Assembly (NCBI GenBank): GCA_007449985.2
Contig: VIIQ02000827.1
Span: 248,001-312,000, forward strand
Length of the DNA stretch: 64,000 nucleotides
Reading direction: 5' to 3'
Origin: Desmodesmus armatus
Lineage: Eukaryota; Chlorophyta; Chlorophyceae; Sphaeropleales; Scenedesmaceae
Within the stretch, counting starts at the first letter, position 1, and each line of letters starts with the position of its first letter. Positions 12,327-23,900 of this stretch are shown here, piece by piece. Both the position numbers and the translations under genes were made by a program. Under the pieces are notes generated by a model. That model searched no databases, was not told the origin of the DNA, and saw only the letters and a program-made list of their open reading frames with translations.

Positions 12327-12809
12327 TTGCTCCACGGCAGCACGTCTTGATGACTATTAATAACTACTTTGGCTCTCTTGAACGTTGCTGACTGAACAGG
12401 TTTGCCAGTGCGCAGAGAAAAAGCACATGTGTAGCCAGATCAAGTCACATTACCCAACGGAGCCCAGTTGAAACCTTGACTTGGACGTTGCAATCTTTGT
12501 CGGACAAAGCGACGTTCTGGAGCTCCTTGCGCCTTTCACTACCAAATTCAGTAGAAGAGCAAAACCCTCTGATCTGGCAAGACCTCCTTGAAGCTTGAGC
12601 ACTGCACTGCACTCAATACTACCTATACACGTGTTCAATTGGTTTATGGGTCACCTCAAGACCGTGTATCGTCCTACCCACGTTCCCTGCATCAGTACTG
12701 CTTTTCCTGCCTTCCCCTTGGACTTGCCTCCACAAGCACCACTCACAAACAATGCAAGTCAGCAGCAGTTGAGACTCACTTGGGACTCACCTAAAGCTTT
12801 CACCCTGCT
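12327..12809. other. Divergent promoter region
   Basis: The raffinose-synthase-like gene runs left from here and TRAPPC6 runs right, so this 480-bp gap probably holds both promoters and 5' UTRs. A minus-strand open frame at 12450-12638 has no homology I can recognise and no good splice partner. Confidence 0.5.
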
Positions 12810-14661
12810 ATGAGCTTGCTGCCCAGTGGCTTGCCTGCCAGCAGTCCCCGCCTGCAGATCGGATACCAACAGCCAGCACAACAACAACAGCAGCAGCAAC
12901 GGCCTCCCCCCAAGTGTGCTGAGGTCTGCTTAGACCTGCTGACAGCAGAGGCGGTCAGGTTCTTTTCTGACAAGCAGTATGGGCCAGCCGCGGGAGCAGC
13001 ACTGCAGGCAGTTGGATTCAGAGTAGGCAGGCAGCTAGCAGAGAGGTGGGCAGGGTACTGTAGATAGTGAATCAGAGTAGCACGGCCTGAGTGCTTTCAG
13101 ATTGCAGGCACATGAACGGCAGGCAGGCACCGCTACGCATGTGTTGTTGCGTCATGCTATGGGAACCCGGCATGGGATTTTGGGATGGGCTCCTTACTCG
13201 CCCTTCTGGCCGTTACCAGTGCCTCAGACAACATAACCCAACGAGCACCGCTACTCTGTTGCAAGCATCAAGTGTCTTTTGTCAAAGAGTGTGCAATCAT
13301 CTCACTTTTGGTGGGGTAGGCGACATCAGAGGTGCCGCCCTGTCACATCTCTACTTTGATATGTTTGACAATCACATCGCTTTGTCACGCATCACAGCAC
13401 CCTAATTGTTGCCTGTAAGCCTGCACCCCCATGTCACTCGGTGGCACCACATGACATGCTGCAGGGCCTCAAGGTACTGCCCGCGTTGATGCCGTCTGTG
13501 CTCTGCAGGTACAGCAAAGACAAACCCAGACTGGGTGACACGTTAGAGATCATAAAGTTCCTCTGCAAGGACTTCTGGCAGGTGGTGTTCAAAAAGCAGA
13601 TAGACAACCTCAAGACAAACCACAGGGTGAGACAGTCAGTCATTCAGGCAGGCAGGCAGGAGGTGCTGGCAAGCAATGGGCACAGCAGCTACAAGGGTAG
13701 CAGCTGCTTGGCCCCTGCACACGTCATGTTGGTTGGACCTGTCATGGGGTAGCCTCGCAGGGTGCAAGCAGTGAATGGCTGTCTATGGGACTAAATGTCA
13801 GAAGAGATGTAGGGCTGCTGCACTACAGTTCAGGTCACAACCTGGCAGCTGTCTCAGCTGCATGTTGTGTATCATCTCAGGCTGACACAATAGAAGCAGC
13901 TGTCTGATCGGGCGTGCTGTGCTGAGTCAAGTGATCACGTGCTGTTTTTGTCAACGAGGTACTGTCGTAACAATATTGTTGCTACGCGTGCATGTGCATG
14001 TGTCCCTGCAGGGTATCTACGTGCTGCAGGACAACAACTTCCGGTGGCTGCTGCGCCTGGCTCCTGCCTCCTCACTCCCTGATGGCAGCAATCGCGCAGA
14101 GTACCTGGCCACAGTGGCTCAACCCTACCTTGAATTGCCGTGTGGCTTGATACGAGGTGAGGCAGCAAGGGGAGGCGAATGACAGGCTTCAGGGGAGGTG
14201 CACAGGGCAGGTGCATAGGGCAGGGGCAGGGCTGGCAGCTCAGCTGGATGAGCAACAGCTGCATGATAGAGGGTGCAGGGTGCCAGTGAGCAGCCCGGCT
14301 GCGGCACCATGGTAATCTGCACGCAGGTGTCTGTCAAGCTCCTGCTTCTGGCAAGCACAAAGTGTGGTTGGTGCGCCTTGAGGGAGGAGGGTTTTACTCC
14401 AGCGATCTGCCGCTACAGAGACCACGGTTAGAGCTTGCAAGCTGCAAGGCAGGCATAGGTTGTCCCTGCACCAACAGGTGGTGGCAGCGGGCGTGCTGAC
14501 TGCATTCTCGGCTGCTGTGCTGCTGTTTCTGTTTTGCAGGTGCCTTGACGCATATGGGCATCAGCTGTACAGTGGAGGGGGATGCACGCAGCCTTCCAAG
14601 CTGTAAGTGGTCGCTGGCAGTGCCGCTACTGCCCGTGGATGCATGTGGCGGTGGGGCTTAG
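12810..14661 (+). CDS. TRAPPC6: TRAPP complex subunit 6 (Trs33 family)
   Basis: Four exons with matching phases (12810-13045, 13509-13626, 14012-14156, 14540-14661) encode 206 residues, slightly longer than the usual 160-190 because of a Gln-rich N-terminal extension. It belongs to the Bet3/TRAPPC6 fold, a core subunit of TRAPP, the Rab1/Ypt1 exchange factor that tethers ER-to-Golgi vesicles on the cytosolic face of Golgi membranes. Diagnostic stretches are [58 protein letters not shown] and the C-terminal [17 protein letters not shown]. The ATG at 12810 is the only start upstream of the conserved region in this exon. Confidence 0.95.
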
Positions 14662-15710
14662 CCAGGGAGCAGCTGTCTGGAAGCAGCACTGGAATTGGCA
14701 GACTACTGCAGGTGTCATCGCCACCTTGGCAAAAATCAACCTTGGCAGCAGGGCAGGTTGGCAGCTCACAAAACCCAACTACAGCAAAGGATCAGCCACA
14801 GCAGGGCTCACTTGGTACATCGTGGTGCTGCCAGTTTCAACTCACACGCTGTCCTGCACTGCTCTGTCTTTGCCCCTGTCTCAGGTTCATTCACCATCAA
14901 GATCACGGGTTGACCAGCACCCCCTGGTGCACACAGGTGCCGGCTGGCTGGCAGCAGTCGGTTGCTAGGCGTTCCTGCTGCGCAGGCCAACTGGCATTAA
15001 AGGTGTCTTGATTAAGGACAGGCATGGCATGCTGATGCATAGCCACATCCAGCATGCTATTGCTGCTTCTTGCGGTTGTGGTTGTTGCTGCACAACAGGC
15101 TGGGCTGCCCCGGGAATGCGCTGCAGCTGTGCTGCTGCAGGAACACTTTGCGTGCCTGTGACTTTGATGCACATGCAGTGACTGTGACAGTACGGTAAAC
15201 TGGTGCAACACGCCAGCAATGCCCAGCATGCAACAACAGGCCTCCACAGAGATCTTACGCGACCTTTGGTGGCAGTTCAGGGGGCTCACGTACAAAGGGT
15301 GTCCCTGAGGGACAAGTTGAAGTGCCAGCCTGCCAGGCTGGAAGACAGATGGGCTCAAACTGATGGAACCTCACTCCTGAGCCACACTTGAATGTTGCGA
15401 TATGCGATATTCAGCGTTCAAATCTGGAGGTCCTTTGCGCCTTGTGTCGTTATTTCATCTACCATGATCTGGGTGTGATCAACTTTCAATGTTAAAGAGG
15501 ACGAGGCTCTCAGGCCGGCTTAAGTTGGCTGTTTGATTTTATTTGCCTCGGTCTTGGTTGGATGCGGCATACCGCAGCATGAAAGCAGCAGCAGATGGCC
15601 ACCCTGGCAGTGGGGAGACGTTGGTAAGCAGCAAATGGATGCTGGTTTGGGAGGTGGTGGTGGTATAATAGTCTTCAAAAAGTCCCAACATATGGCCTAC
15701 CGGTGAACTG
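14662..15710. other. Intergenic gap, TRAPPC6 to MYND-protein gene
   Basis: No recognised gene. A short open stretch at 15580-15624 (MKAAADGHPGSGETL followed by GTAAGC) could be an extra first exon of the downstream gene, but its only partner acceptor, just before 15670, lacks a pyrimidine tract. The rest is presumed 3' UTR and promoter. Confidence 0.4.
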
Positions 15711-17915
15711 ATGCTGCAGGAGAGGGTCAAGGCAAACCTGAGGCAGCTGGGCGGTGGCGCCAGCGTGACAGATGAGGAGGTGGCTGATGTGATCAGCTGC
15801 GTCAGGGCCAGCAAGCAGCGGTTGCTGCTGCAGCAACCCAGGCGTGGTAAGTGCTGAACAGTGCACCAGCTAAGTGCTGAACAGTATACCAGCTGGAGAA
15901 GAGAGTGTGGGCAGCACCTCAAGTATTCCTTGTGCTGCAGGTGCCCATATTGAGTATGCACACCTGCTTGGCCCCATCAAGCAGTACCTTACTCAGGAGG
16001 CAGCCAAGGCCAAAATAACCTTCACAGCAGCTGTGCAGCCAGCACCGGACCAGTTTGAAGCTACTGTACGAGCAGAGCGGGTAGGCACTATGGTGTCCGA
16101 CTTGACGCATGTGCTGCTCTCTTCTAGCAGCAGCCCAGCTTCAACGTTGGTGCTTGCGCGTACCTTCTTCGTGCCTTGCCTGTGTTCCTGAGCCATTGTT
16201 TTGCGCAACATTGGTTTTTGCGCACTCAAAATCTGGCTTTGCTGCAAATGTTGAACGTGCTTGGCTGCTGACATCACCTGCACTCCTGCACTCGTCCTGC
16301 CCGTTGCCTATGCTGCTGTGCCGGCTGACAGTGGCGTGACGTGGAGTGCCTGACACTGACCCCTCCAACCTTTGAGGCTTTGAAGCAGATCTCAGAGCTG
16401 CAGCAGCTCATCGCCTTCACAGCAGCAGACATGCTGCTCACAAAGGAGCGGGGACCAATGCACCTCCTGCATGTGGGGGAGGCGTGGGAAAACGCCCAGC
16501 CACGCGAAAACATTCCCAGCCACCTTCCCAGCAGCATCCCAGAGCTCCTGAGGGCAGCTCCACGCAGCAGAGAGGTCTACTGCCTTGAAACAGCCCACAG
16601 AGCCGCAAGCCTAGGCATCACTCTGCACCTCAGCCCACACCTGCGCCTAGCTCTTGCAGCAGAGGTGGCTGCTGGTATGCTGTGTCCAGGGTAAGGCTGC
16701 CTGCAAGGACCGGTGACTTCTCATGCAGCCTCACTCAGTGTTTGCATCAGCACGGCCTGCTTGCAGCCAACAACCTCACTGCCAAAGCAGATAGCACTTA
16801 GTCGTAATAGCATTCTGGCCTGCATGTTGTGTGGTCTTTTATCAGATCTTCACACACTCTGGAAGGCTGCAGTTGCAGCATGTTGTGCTGCCCTGTCTGA
16901 TGTCTGCTGGCATGCAGGGTGGCAGCACCCCCACATACCCCTGAGCACGGCTCCATGCTCAAGCTCTTTGCAGTTGCTGGACAGAAGCGGCTTGAGGCGG
17001 AGCTGCGGGAGCACAGCACCCTGGCCAAATCTGCTGCCAACTCCACACACAGCACAGACGGCAGCAGCAGCAGCAGGAGCAGCAGCAGGCCAAGCAGTTT
17101 GCAGAGGCTCTGGGCACATGCAGGCAGCCGAACTGACCCCCAGGCACCCAGCAGCAGCAGCAGCAGCAGGCGCCCCAGGAGCCGTCACAGCAGCAGCAGT
17201 GTGCGTGTGCACCTGGCGGGCAGCCTGATCTGCTCCCCGCAGCCGACAGGGTGCGCAGCTGGGCACTGACCCCTCACATAGACCTGCAGCTGCAGGCGCC
17301 ACCTCTCCTGCTGCTGCAGCAGGCAGTGCTGAGGGCAGCTCAGCTCTGCAGGGACCAGCAACAGGGGCAGCACGGGCCAGGACCTCCTTGCACCTTGCAG
17401 CAGCAGCAGCAGCAGCAGCACGACCAGGACGGTGGCACACCGCTGTCGCAGGATGCACTGTGCCAGCTGGAACAGCAGCAACAGGGGCACAACGGGCCAG
17501 GACCTCCTACTGGCGCCTTGCAGCAGCAGCAGCAGCAGGACCAATACCAGGACAGTGCCACCACACTGCTGCAGGATGCGCTGTGCCAGCTGGAGCAGCA
17601 GCACCAGCAGCAGCAGCAGGACCAGCAGCAGGCTGACGCAATGGGTCAGCCCTGGGCCGTATTGCTGGACGAGTCCCCGGTGGTGCAGCAGCTGCAGTCA
17701 GCATTTGCGGCCAACAGCCATGCTGATGTGGGTCAAATGCAGGCAGCTGCCCTGGGCGCCGTTGGGCAGCAGCTGTGCGATGCAGCGAACACCCTGGCTG
17801 CGCGTTGCCTTGTGCAGCAGGTCCTGCAAGGAAACCATGAAGCCCTGCCGCTGCAAGCTTTGCAGCTGCTGGCTGCTTTGCGGCAGCTGCAGGCGACAGC
17901 CCAGGCAGCTGCCAG

Positions 17916-17948
<33 letters not shown>

Positions 17949-20900
17949 GGCGGCTGATTCAGGTGCTGAGTCAGCGCATGACCTTGCTGGCTGTGTGAGG
18001 GCTGAGCAGCAAGCCAAGCAACTGCTGGTGCAGCAGTGTCTGGCCCTGTTGCAGCTTGTGAGGTCTCTCGGGGAGGTTCCCGCAGGGTCTGCAGCAGCAC
18101 CCGATCCTAGAAACAGCACACAGGCATGTACAGCCAGCAGCAGTAGCGGTGGCGGTGGCAGTAGTCGTAGCTGTGCTGGGGAATGCTGCTCCAGCCAGGT
18201 ACTGCCCCCATCAGAGTTCTTCGCTGCTGACGGACCCCTGTCCAGCTGCTGGGGGCCCCAAGTGCCCTTGGAAGCAGCAGGGCTGTGGGAGGGTGCATGT
18301 GCTGCTGATAGCACAGACCAGTCTGCCGCCTCCCCCTCAGCTGCAGCTGCAGCTGCCTGGAACGCTGACCCTGAGGTGTACAGCTTGATCACATGTCTGC
18401 TACAGGCGTCCGCCATCTCCATCGTCCAACAGGAGAAAGTCAGCACGCTGCTGGGTAACCTGCTTTCTATCCCCGTCATCCGTCAAGGCGTGGTGAACAT
18501 TGCGGGGATCGCAGCGTTCAGGCGGCAAACCGATCGTGGTGGTACTGTCTTGGTGGATCACAACCAGTGGTTACGAAACCAGGCGCGTCTTGAGCAGAAC
18601 GGGCTGCACTGCGGCGTGGAAATACTGGGAATGGACCAGCTGGCGGAGCTGATTGGGGCGTTTGTGTCTGAGCTGAGGTCACGCCTGTGTGAAATGCATG
18701 GTCTGTCAGCCTATAGTGCTACAGCCTGGCAGGCCCTGCTTGGCGCGAACTCCTTTGCAGAGGGGCTCCCCGGCGAAGACGCCCAGCAGCTCACCAGCAG
18801 CGATGGGTTGCTGCAAGATGACAGCGACAGTGACAGCGACGACGGCGGCGGCAGCCTGTGTGTAGAGGAGGGGGCTGATGCTGCTGCTGCTGCAAGTGCA
18901 GATCCTGTGCACTGCCCTAGCTCAGGGTGGGCTGCAGGGTGCAGCAACAACAGCAGCAGCAGCAGCAGCCACCGGCACAGGGGCCAGTGGCACTCGCCTC
19001 AGGATGTAAAGATCATTCAGGACATTGTTGGGCAGATTGTTGAGCAGTTGTTCTCGTCCGACAGGCAGGAGGCTGAGCAGGTCAGGCAGGAGGCTGTAGC
19101 CACAGCTGCAGGGAAGCTGAGGTAAGCTAAGGGCTGGCTGGTGGGGAGCGGGTGTGCACTGAATGCAAGGGTGCGGCAGCGCTGTGGTACGTCCAGTGAT
19201 TGCTGCCGCGGGCCCTTTGGTGGTGCTGGGCACGCCACCGGTAGATAAAATGCTACTGGAAGTTTCAGCTGGCTTGGCGGGTGATCTGGATCGCCCTCAC
19301 ACCTGACCTGAGAGACTGGGGTACGCTAGTTGGCCCCCCTGGGCACCCTCATGGAACCCTGGCTCGCTGGCTAGTGCCGAGATTGGGACTTTGTTCCCAG
19401 CTACTGTATCGTACCGTACTGGATAAGAGCATGGTGGGGACCTCAGGGTGGTTCCTTGAAGAAAAAACCACTCTCCCTAGCAATCCAGATCGCGCAAACC
19501 ACACTGACCGAGGTGGCGAGAAGGGGGTGACCCGTATCGAATGGGGCGGGGTTGTTTGCGAGGGTTGGTGGGCAGGAGAGCCGAGGCAGGAAGTGTAGGC
19601 GTGTATTCGTGCGTGACTGTGTGCATGTGCATGTGTGGTTCATCATAATGCACACACTCATGCTGTGGGACAAATTCTGCTTGTGGGTGTGAACGTGTGT
19701 ACACATGTGTTGGTCGATGTGGGCAGCGGTACTGGCCCGTCATTGCATAATGGAAGGTGGCTTCTGCTGTGTGGTACCCCAACTCTCTGCTTTGTGGTGC
19801 GCAACGTATGGGCCACTGTAAGACCTAAGCAGGCACAGCCGCTGTGCGAATCATACACTGCAGGCAACTTTGGGCAACCCAACCCTCCTCAACTAATGCT
19901 TAATGCCTGGCATCTTAGCGTCATCTCTTTCTCTCTCTGGGCACTCCCATGTTGTTTGCGGGCATAGCATCTCTGTGCCGCTGTGTGTTGACAGCCGTTC
20001 CTGCCACGTGTGACATCAGTGTTGCTGCGCGTTCTGCTGTATGCAGGCAGGCGGCTAGTGGAGCCGCAGCGAAGTTCGGGCCCCTCCGTCAGTGGCATGC
20101 GCAGCAGGTGCAGCGCCAGCAGCAGGCTGCTGTGCAAGCACAGCAGTGGTGGGGGTCAAAGGAGAGGCTCAAGGTTGCAATTCTGGGAGCCACAGGCATG
20201 CTGCAGTTCAGCAAGCTGTGCAGCGACAGCAGCAGCATGGCAGCTGCTTATGATGCCTCTGCTGCTGGTGGTGGCACTGGCAGCAAGTCACAGACTGGCG
20301 GCAGGGGCAGCAAGAGCAGCAGCAGCTCTGGTGTGTGGCCGCCTGGCGAGTATGACTCACACCCTCAATGCCCTCTGTGCAAGCAGGAGCAGGAGCAGGA
20401 GCAGCAGCAGCAGCAGCGGGACCCCAAGCAGCAGGCTGGTGCAACCTCTGACTGCAAAGGCGGCAGCAGCAGCAGCAGTGGTCCCCACACAGGTTGGGCT
20501 GTGCCGTATGACGACCCCTTCCTGTGGCGCCGTCTGATGTGGCAGCTGCTGGGCAAGTTGTCCCCAGAGGCGCAGGCCTTCTTCTCAACATACCTGGCCA
20601 TGTGCCCACATGCAACAGACCCAGAGTAAGCTAGCTGCAGTAATGCCTGAGTAATTGGCACCTGATGATGCATTGCACCAGACTGTTGTGTTGCAGATCG
20701 GTGTGTTCAGACACATTGGCTGTTGCTGACCATGTGTAGAGGCATGTTGTTGCTGCTGAGCGCTGGCTGCATGCTCTGTCGTACAGGTACCATGTACAGC
20801 AAGTGATTCCACATGGCAAGCCGCTTCAAGTGCTGCCTGTGCGCCACAGCCTCACCAGTTGGTGCCCGCGTTGCTGTTGTTGCTGCTGCCGTTGTTGTGA

Positions 20901-23900
20901 TGTGCGTGGCACGGGTGGTTGAGGCACGTGACGAGGATCATGCGATGCCTGGCTGCTGCAGTTGCTGATTAGTCGCTGATGGCTTGCTGCCGTCGTTGTG
21001 CTGTGTGTGTGCGTGTGCTGCAGGTGGTGGGGTCACGTGGTGGGCAGCATCATGCGCTGCCTGGCAGCTGCAAATCTGCAAGTCAGTTGCTGAACAACAC
21101 CCACTGTTGCGATTGCCCATGCTGTGCGTGTGCTGCAGTTGGTGGGGCCATGTAGTGGCCAGTATCAGGCGCTGCCTGGCAGCTGCAAATCTGCAAGTCC
21201 GTTGCTGAACAACACCTACTGTTGCGGTTGCCCATGCTGTGTGTGTGCTGCAGTTGGTGGGGCCATGTAGTGGCCAGTATCAGGCGCTGCCTGGCAGCTG
21301 CAAATCTGCAAGTTTGTTGCTGACCACCTGTTACGATTGCCCATGCTGTGTGTGTGTGCTGCAGGTGGTGGGAGCACGTGGTAGCCAGCATAATGCGCTG
21401 CTTGGGTGCCACAGCTGGGGTGGACGTGGTGCACACACTGCTGCTGGGTGGGGAAGTCCTCAAGAGAAATGATGTCCTGCATGCCCTGTCACGGCAATAC
21501 AGCCGAGCGGTCAACTCAGCATACCTGCAGGTGGGTGTTGTTTTCAAGGCGGGCTTAGGGGTTGTGTGAGGGGTCTGCATGGTATGAGAGTTGCAAGAGC
21601 ACCTTGCCTGGTGCCACAGCTGTGGCGTCAGCACAATCCAAGGAGGATCAAGGTCTTGGTGGGGGGTCCTGTGTGGTGACCGTGTTCAAGGGTCGCTGTT
21701 GGCGGCTGTACAGCCGTGGCGTCAAAGCAGCACACGTGCAGTCGGGTTCAAGGTGAAAGTGAGGAGTCTTCAAGGGGTCATATTGAAGGAGCCCCCTGTG
21801 AGAGGTGACAGTGCATGTCCAGGGTGCATGTTTAGGTCTTGACTTGGCGGTGCCTGGCTAACAGATGCGGACACCCTGAGCCTGTGCCTCCATATACATG
21901 GTTGCTCAGCTTGACTGGGTTAACAATCAGCTGGGTTATCAGTCAGCTGAGCAACCGAGCAAATGGAGACATAGGCTCACGGCACTGTTGTCACTGTTGA
22001 CTAACATTCCCCACGTCCTATGGCGCCAAAGCACAGCCGTCTGCCTCTTCGTTGAAACCACTATGCCGCTGCTGTGACGCAACAGCTGTTATGTGTCTTT
22101 GCTGTCGCCCTGCAGGCATACCACCCCGGCACCCCCCTGCTATCCAAGCAGGTGCTGCTGGCTCTGTCCCCGCTGCACCACCAGGTGCTACCCCCAGCAG
22201 AGGTGGCCCACCTGCTGCCCAGCAGCTTTGGCCCAGCAGTAGGCAAGGCCCTCATGCAGCAGGTGCTGCAGCACACACCAGTGCCTGTACTGGCTGGCTT
22301 TGCGCACAAACACGCTCGACTGCACATGTGGCACGTGTGGTGGCATGTGGGGATAAGGAGGTATCACTGGCTGCGGCAGCAGCAGGAGCAGCTGCAGCAG
22401 CGGGCGCAGCAGGTGGAGCAGCGGCAGCGGCAGCAGCAGCAGGCGCCTGGCAGCAGCAGCAGCAGCAGCAGCAGCGTGCTGGAGAGTGGTGAGGTCGGCA
22501 GCAGTCACGCCCTGTTGTCACCTGAGGAGCTATACATGGATGCAGAGGCCAGGTGAGGATTCGTGACACGTGACTTGTGGAAAAGTGGGAGCATTCGATG
22601 GCTTATCTAGGATCAGGGTTGTTGAGCATTGTGGCCACATCAGCATTGAGTATGTGCACAGGCAGCAAGGAGGTTCGCTTGAGTTCGAGGTAGCTGGAGG
22701 TGAGTGGCTGTGTGCAAGGGTAGGTAGGTGCACCTGAGGAGGTTAGTGAATAGCTGGGGGTTGGCAGGTGAGGACTGCTGCCTTAGGGTCACTTACGGGT
22801 GTCTACGCATGCGGCAGGAGGAGGGCCTGCCCCTTGTTTTGGAGGGGAGGAGAGGTTGTTGTGACTGGACACTTTTAACATGGGCGTAATGAGACTGATA
22901 GTAGTCAGCACGTGCAACAGGCAGAAGGGAGGAGGAGCCTGGAGGTGCATGCGTGGCGTGCAAGGGGGAGTGGCGTGTGTGCTGAAGCCTGGTGGTTTGG
23001 TGCTCCGGCGAACGAGTTCAAGGGGGCCTGCACCCCTTTTGAGTCTCTTGGGCTCAGCAGATATGCATCTCAGTTATGACACGATGTGCTGCCTCGTGCT
23101 GTGCTGACAGTGTGGCTTGCTGCTACTGCTACCCCTGCAACACTGGGTCAGGGCCACGATTGACCGCTTTTTCCGAGGCGAACAAAGGTCATAGTGCGTG
23201 CACACTCAGCAGCTGTAAATGTCCGGCTGCAAGTGATGTTGTACCATGCAGAAGGGCTTTGCTGCTGGTCAAGACTGCACTGATGTGGTATGTGCATCTG
23301 CTTCTGTGCTGCCTGTGTGTTGTTTGAGGATGCAGGCTGTATGCTGTTGGCTTTGCCACCATGCAGCTATCTCTTGCAGTGGAAAGCAGCAACGGAAGGG
23401 GCCACAGCAGCAGCACGGGCAGCAGTAGTAGTAGCGGCGGCTGCAGCATCGCTTGTGGCAGCAGCACCGACGGCAGCATCGCCAGCAGTGGCAGCAGCAG
23501 CAGCGGCGGCGGTGCCTTATCTCTGCAGCAGCAGCCGGCCCAATCAGGTGCCTACCAGCTGCTATACACTATAGCTCTAGACCAAATGTTGGGGGCCTCT
23601 TTCACAGCAAAAGACGGGGTGATGCACATCGAGGGTAATGTGCACCAGATCTTCAAGGCCAGGCAACAGCTGCTGTCTAAGCTGTATGTGCTACCCAGAG
23701 TGCTGGCTGCAGCGGTTCCCCTCCTGGATAGTGTTGTGCTAGGGCCCAACGATCCCTTGGTGCCCCTGCAGCAGCAGCAGCGGGTGCAGCTGCTACACAG
23801 CAGCCTAGGGAGGGGCTGCTACAAGAAGGCCGTTAAGAACATGTTCGGCAGAACGGCCGCCTGTCAGTATGTTCAGCTGGCAGACCCTGCAGGAGTGGCA

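Noticed and set aside
12450..12638. Minus-strand open frame upstream of the raffinose-synthase-like gene as an N-terminal exon
   Set aside because: No phase-compatible donor/acceptor pair to 12087-12326, and the translation shows nothing like the family's N-terminus or a targeting peptide.
20999..21395. CRISPR-like direct repeat array
   Set aside because: The units contain splice acceptors and exon sequence, there are no unique spacers, and the DNA is eukaryotic nuclear.
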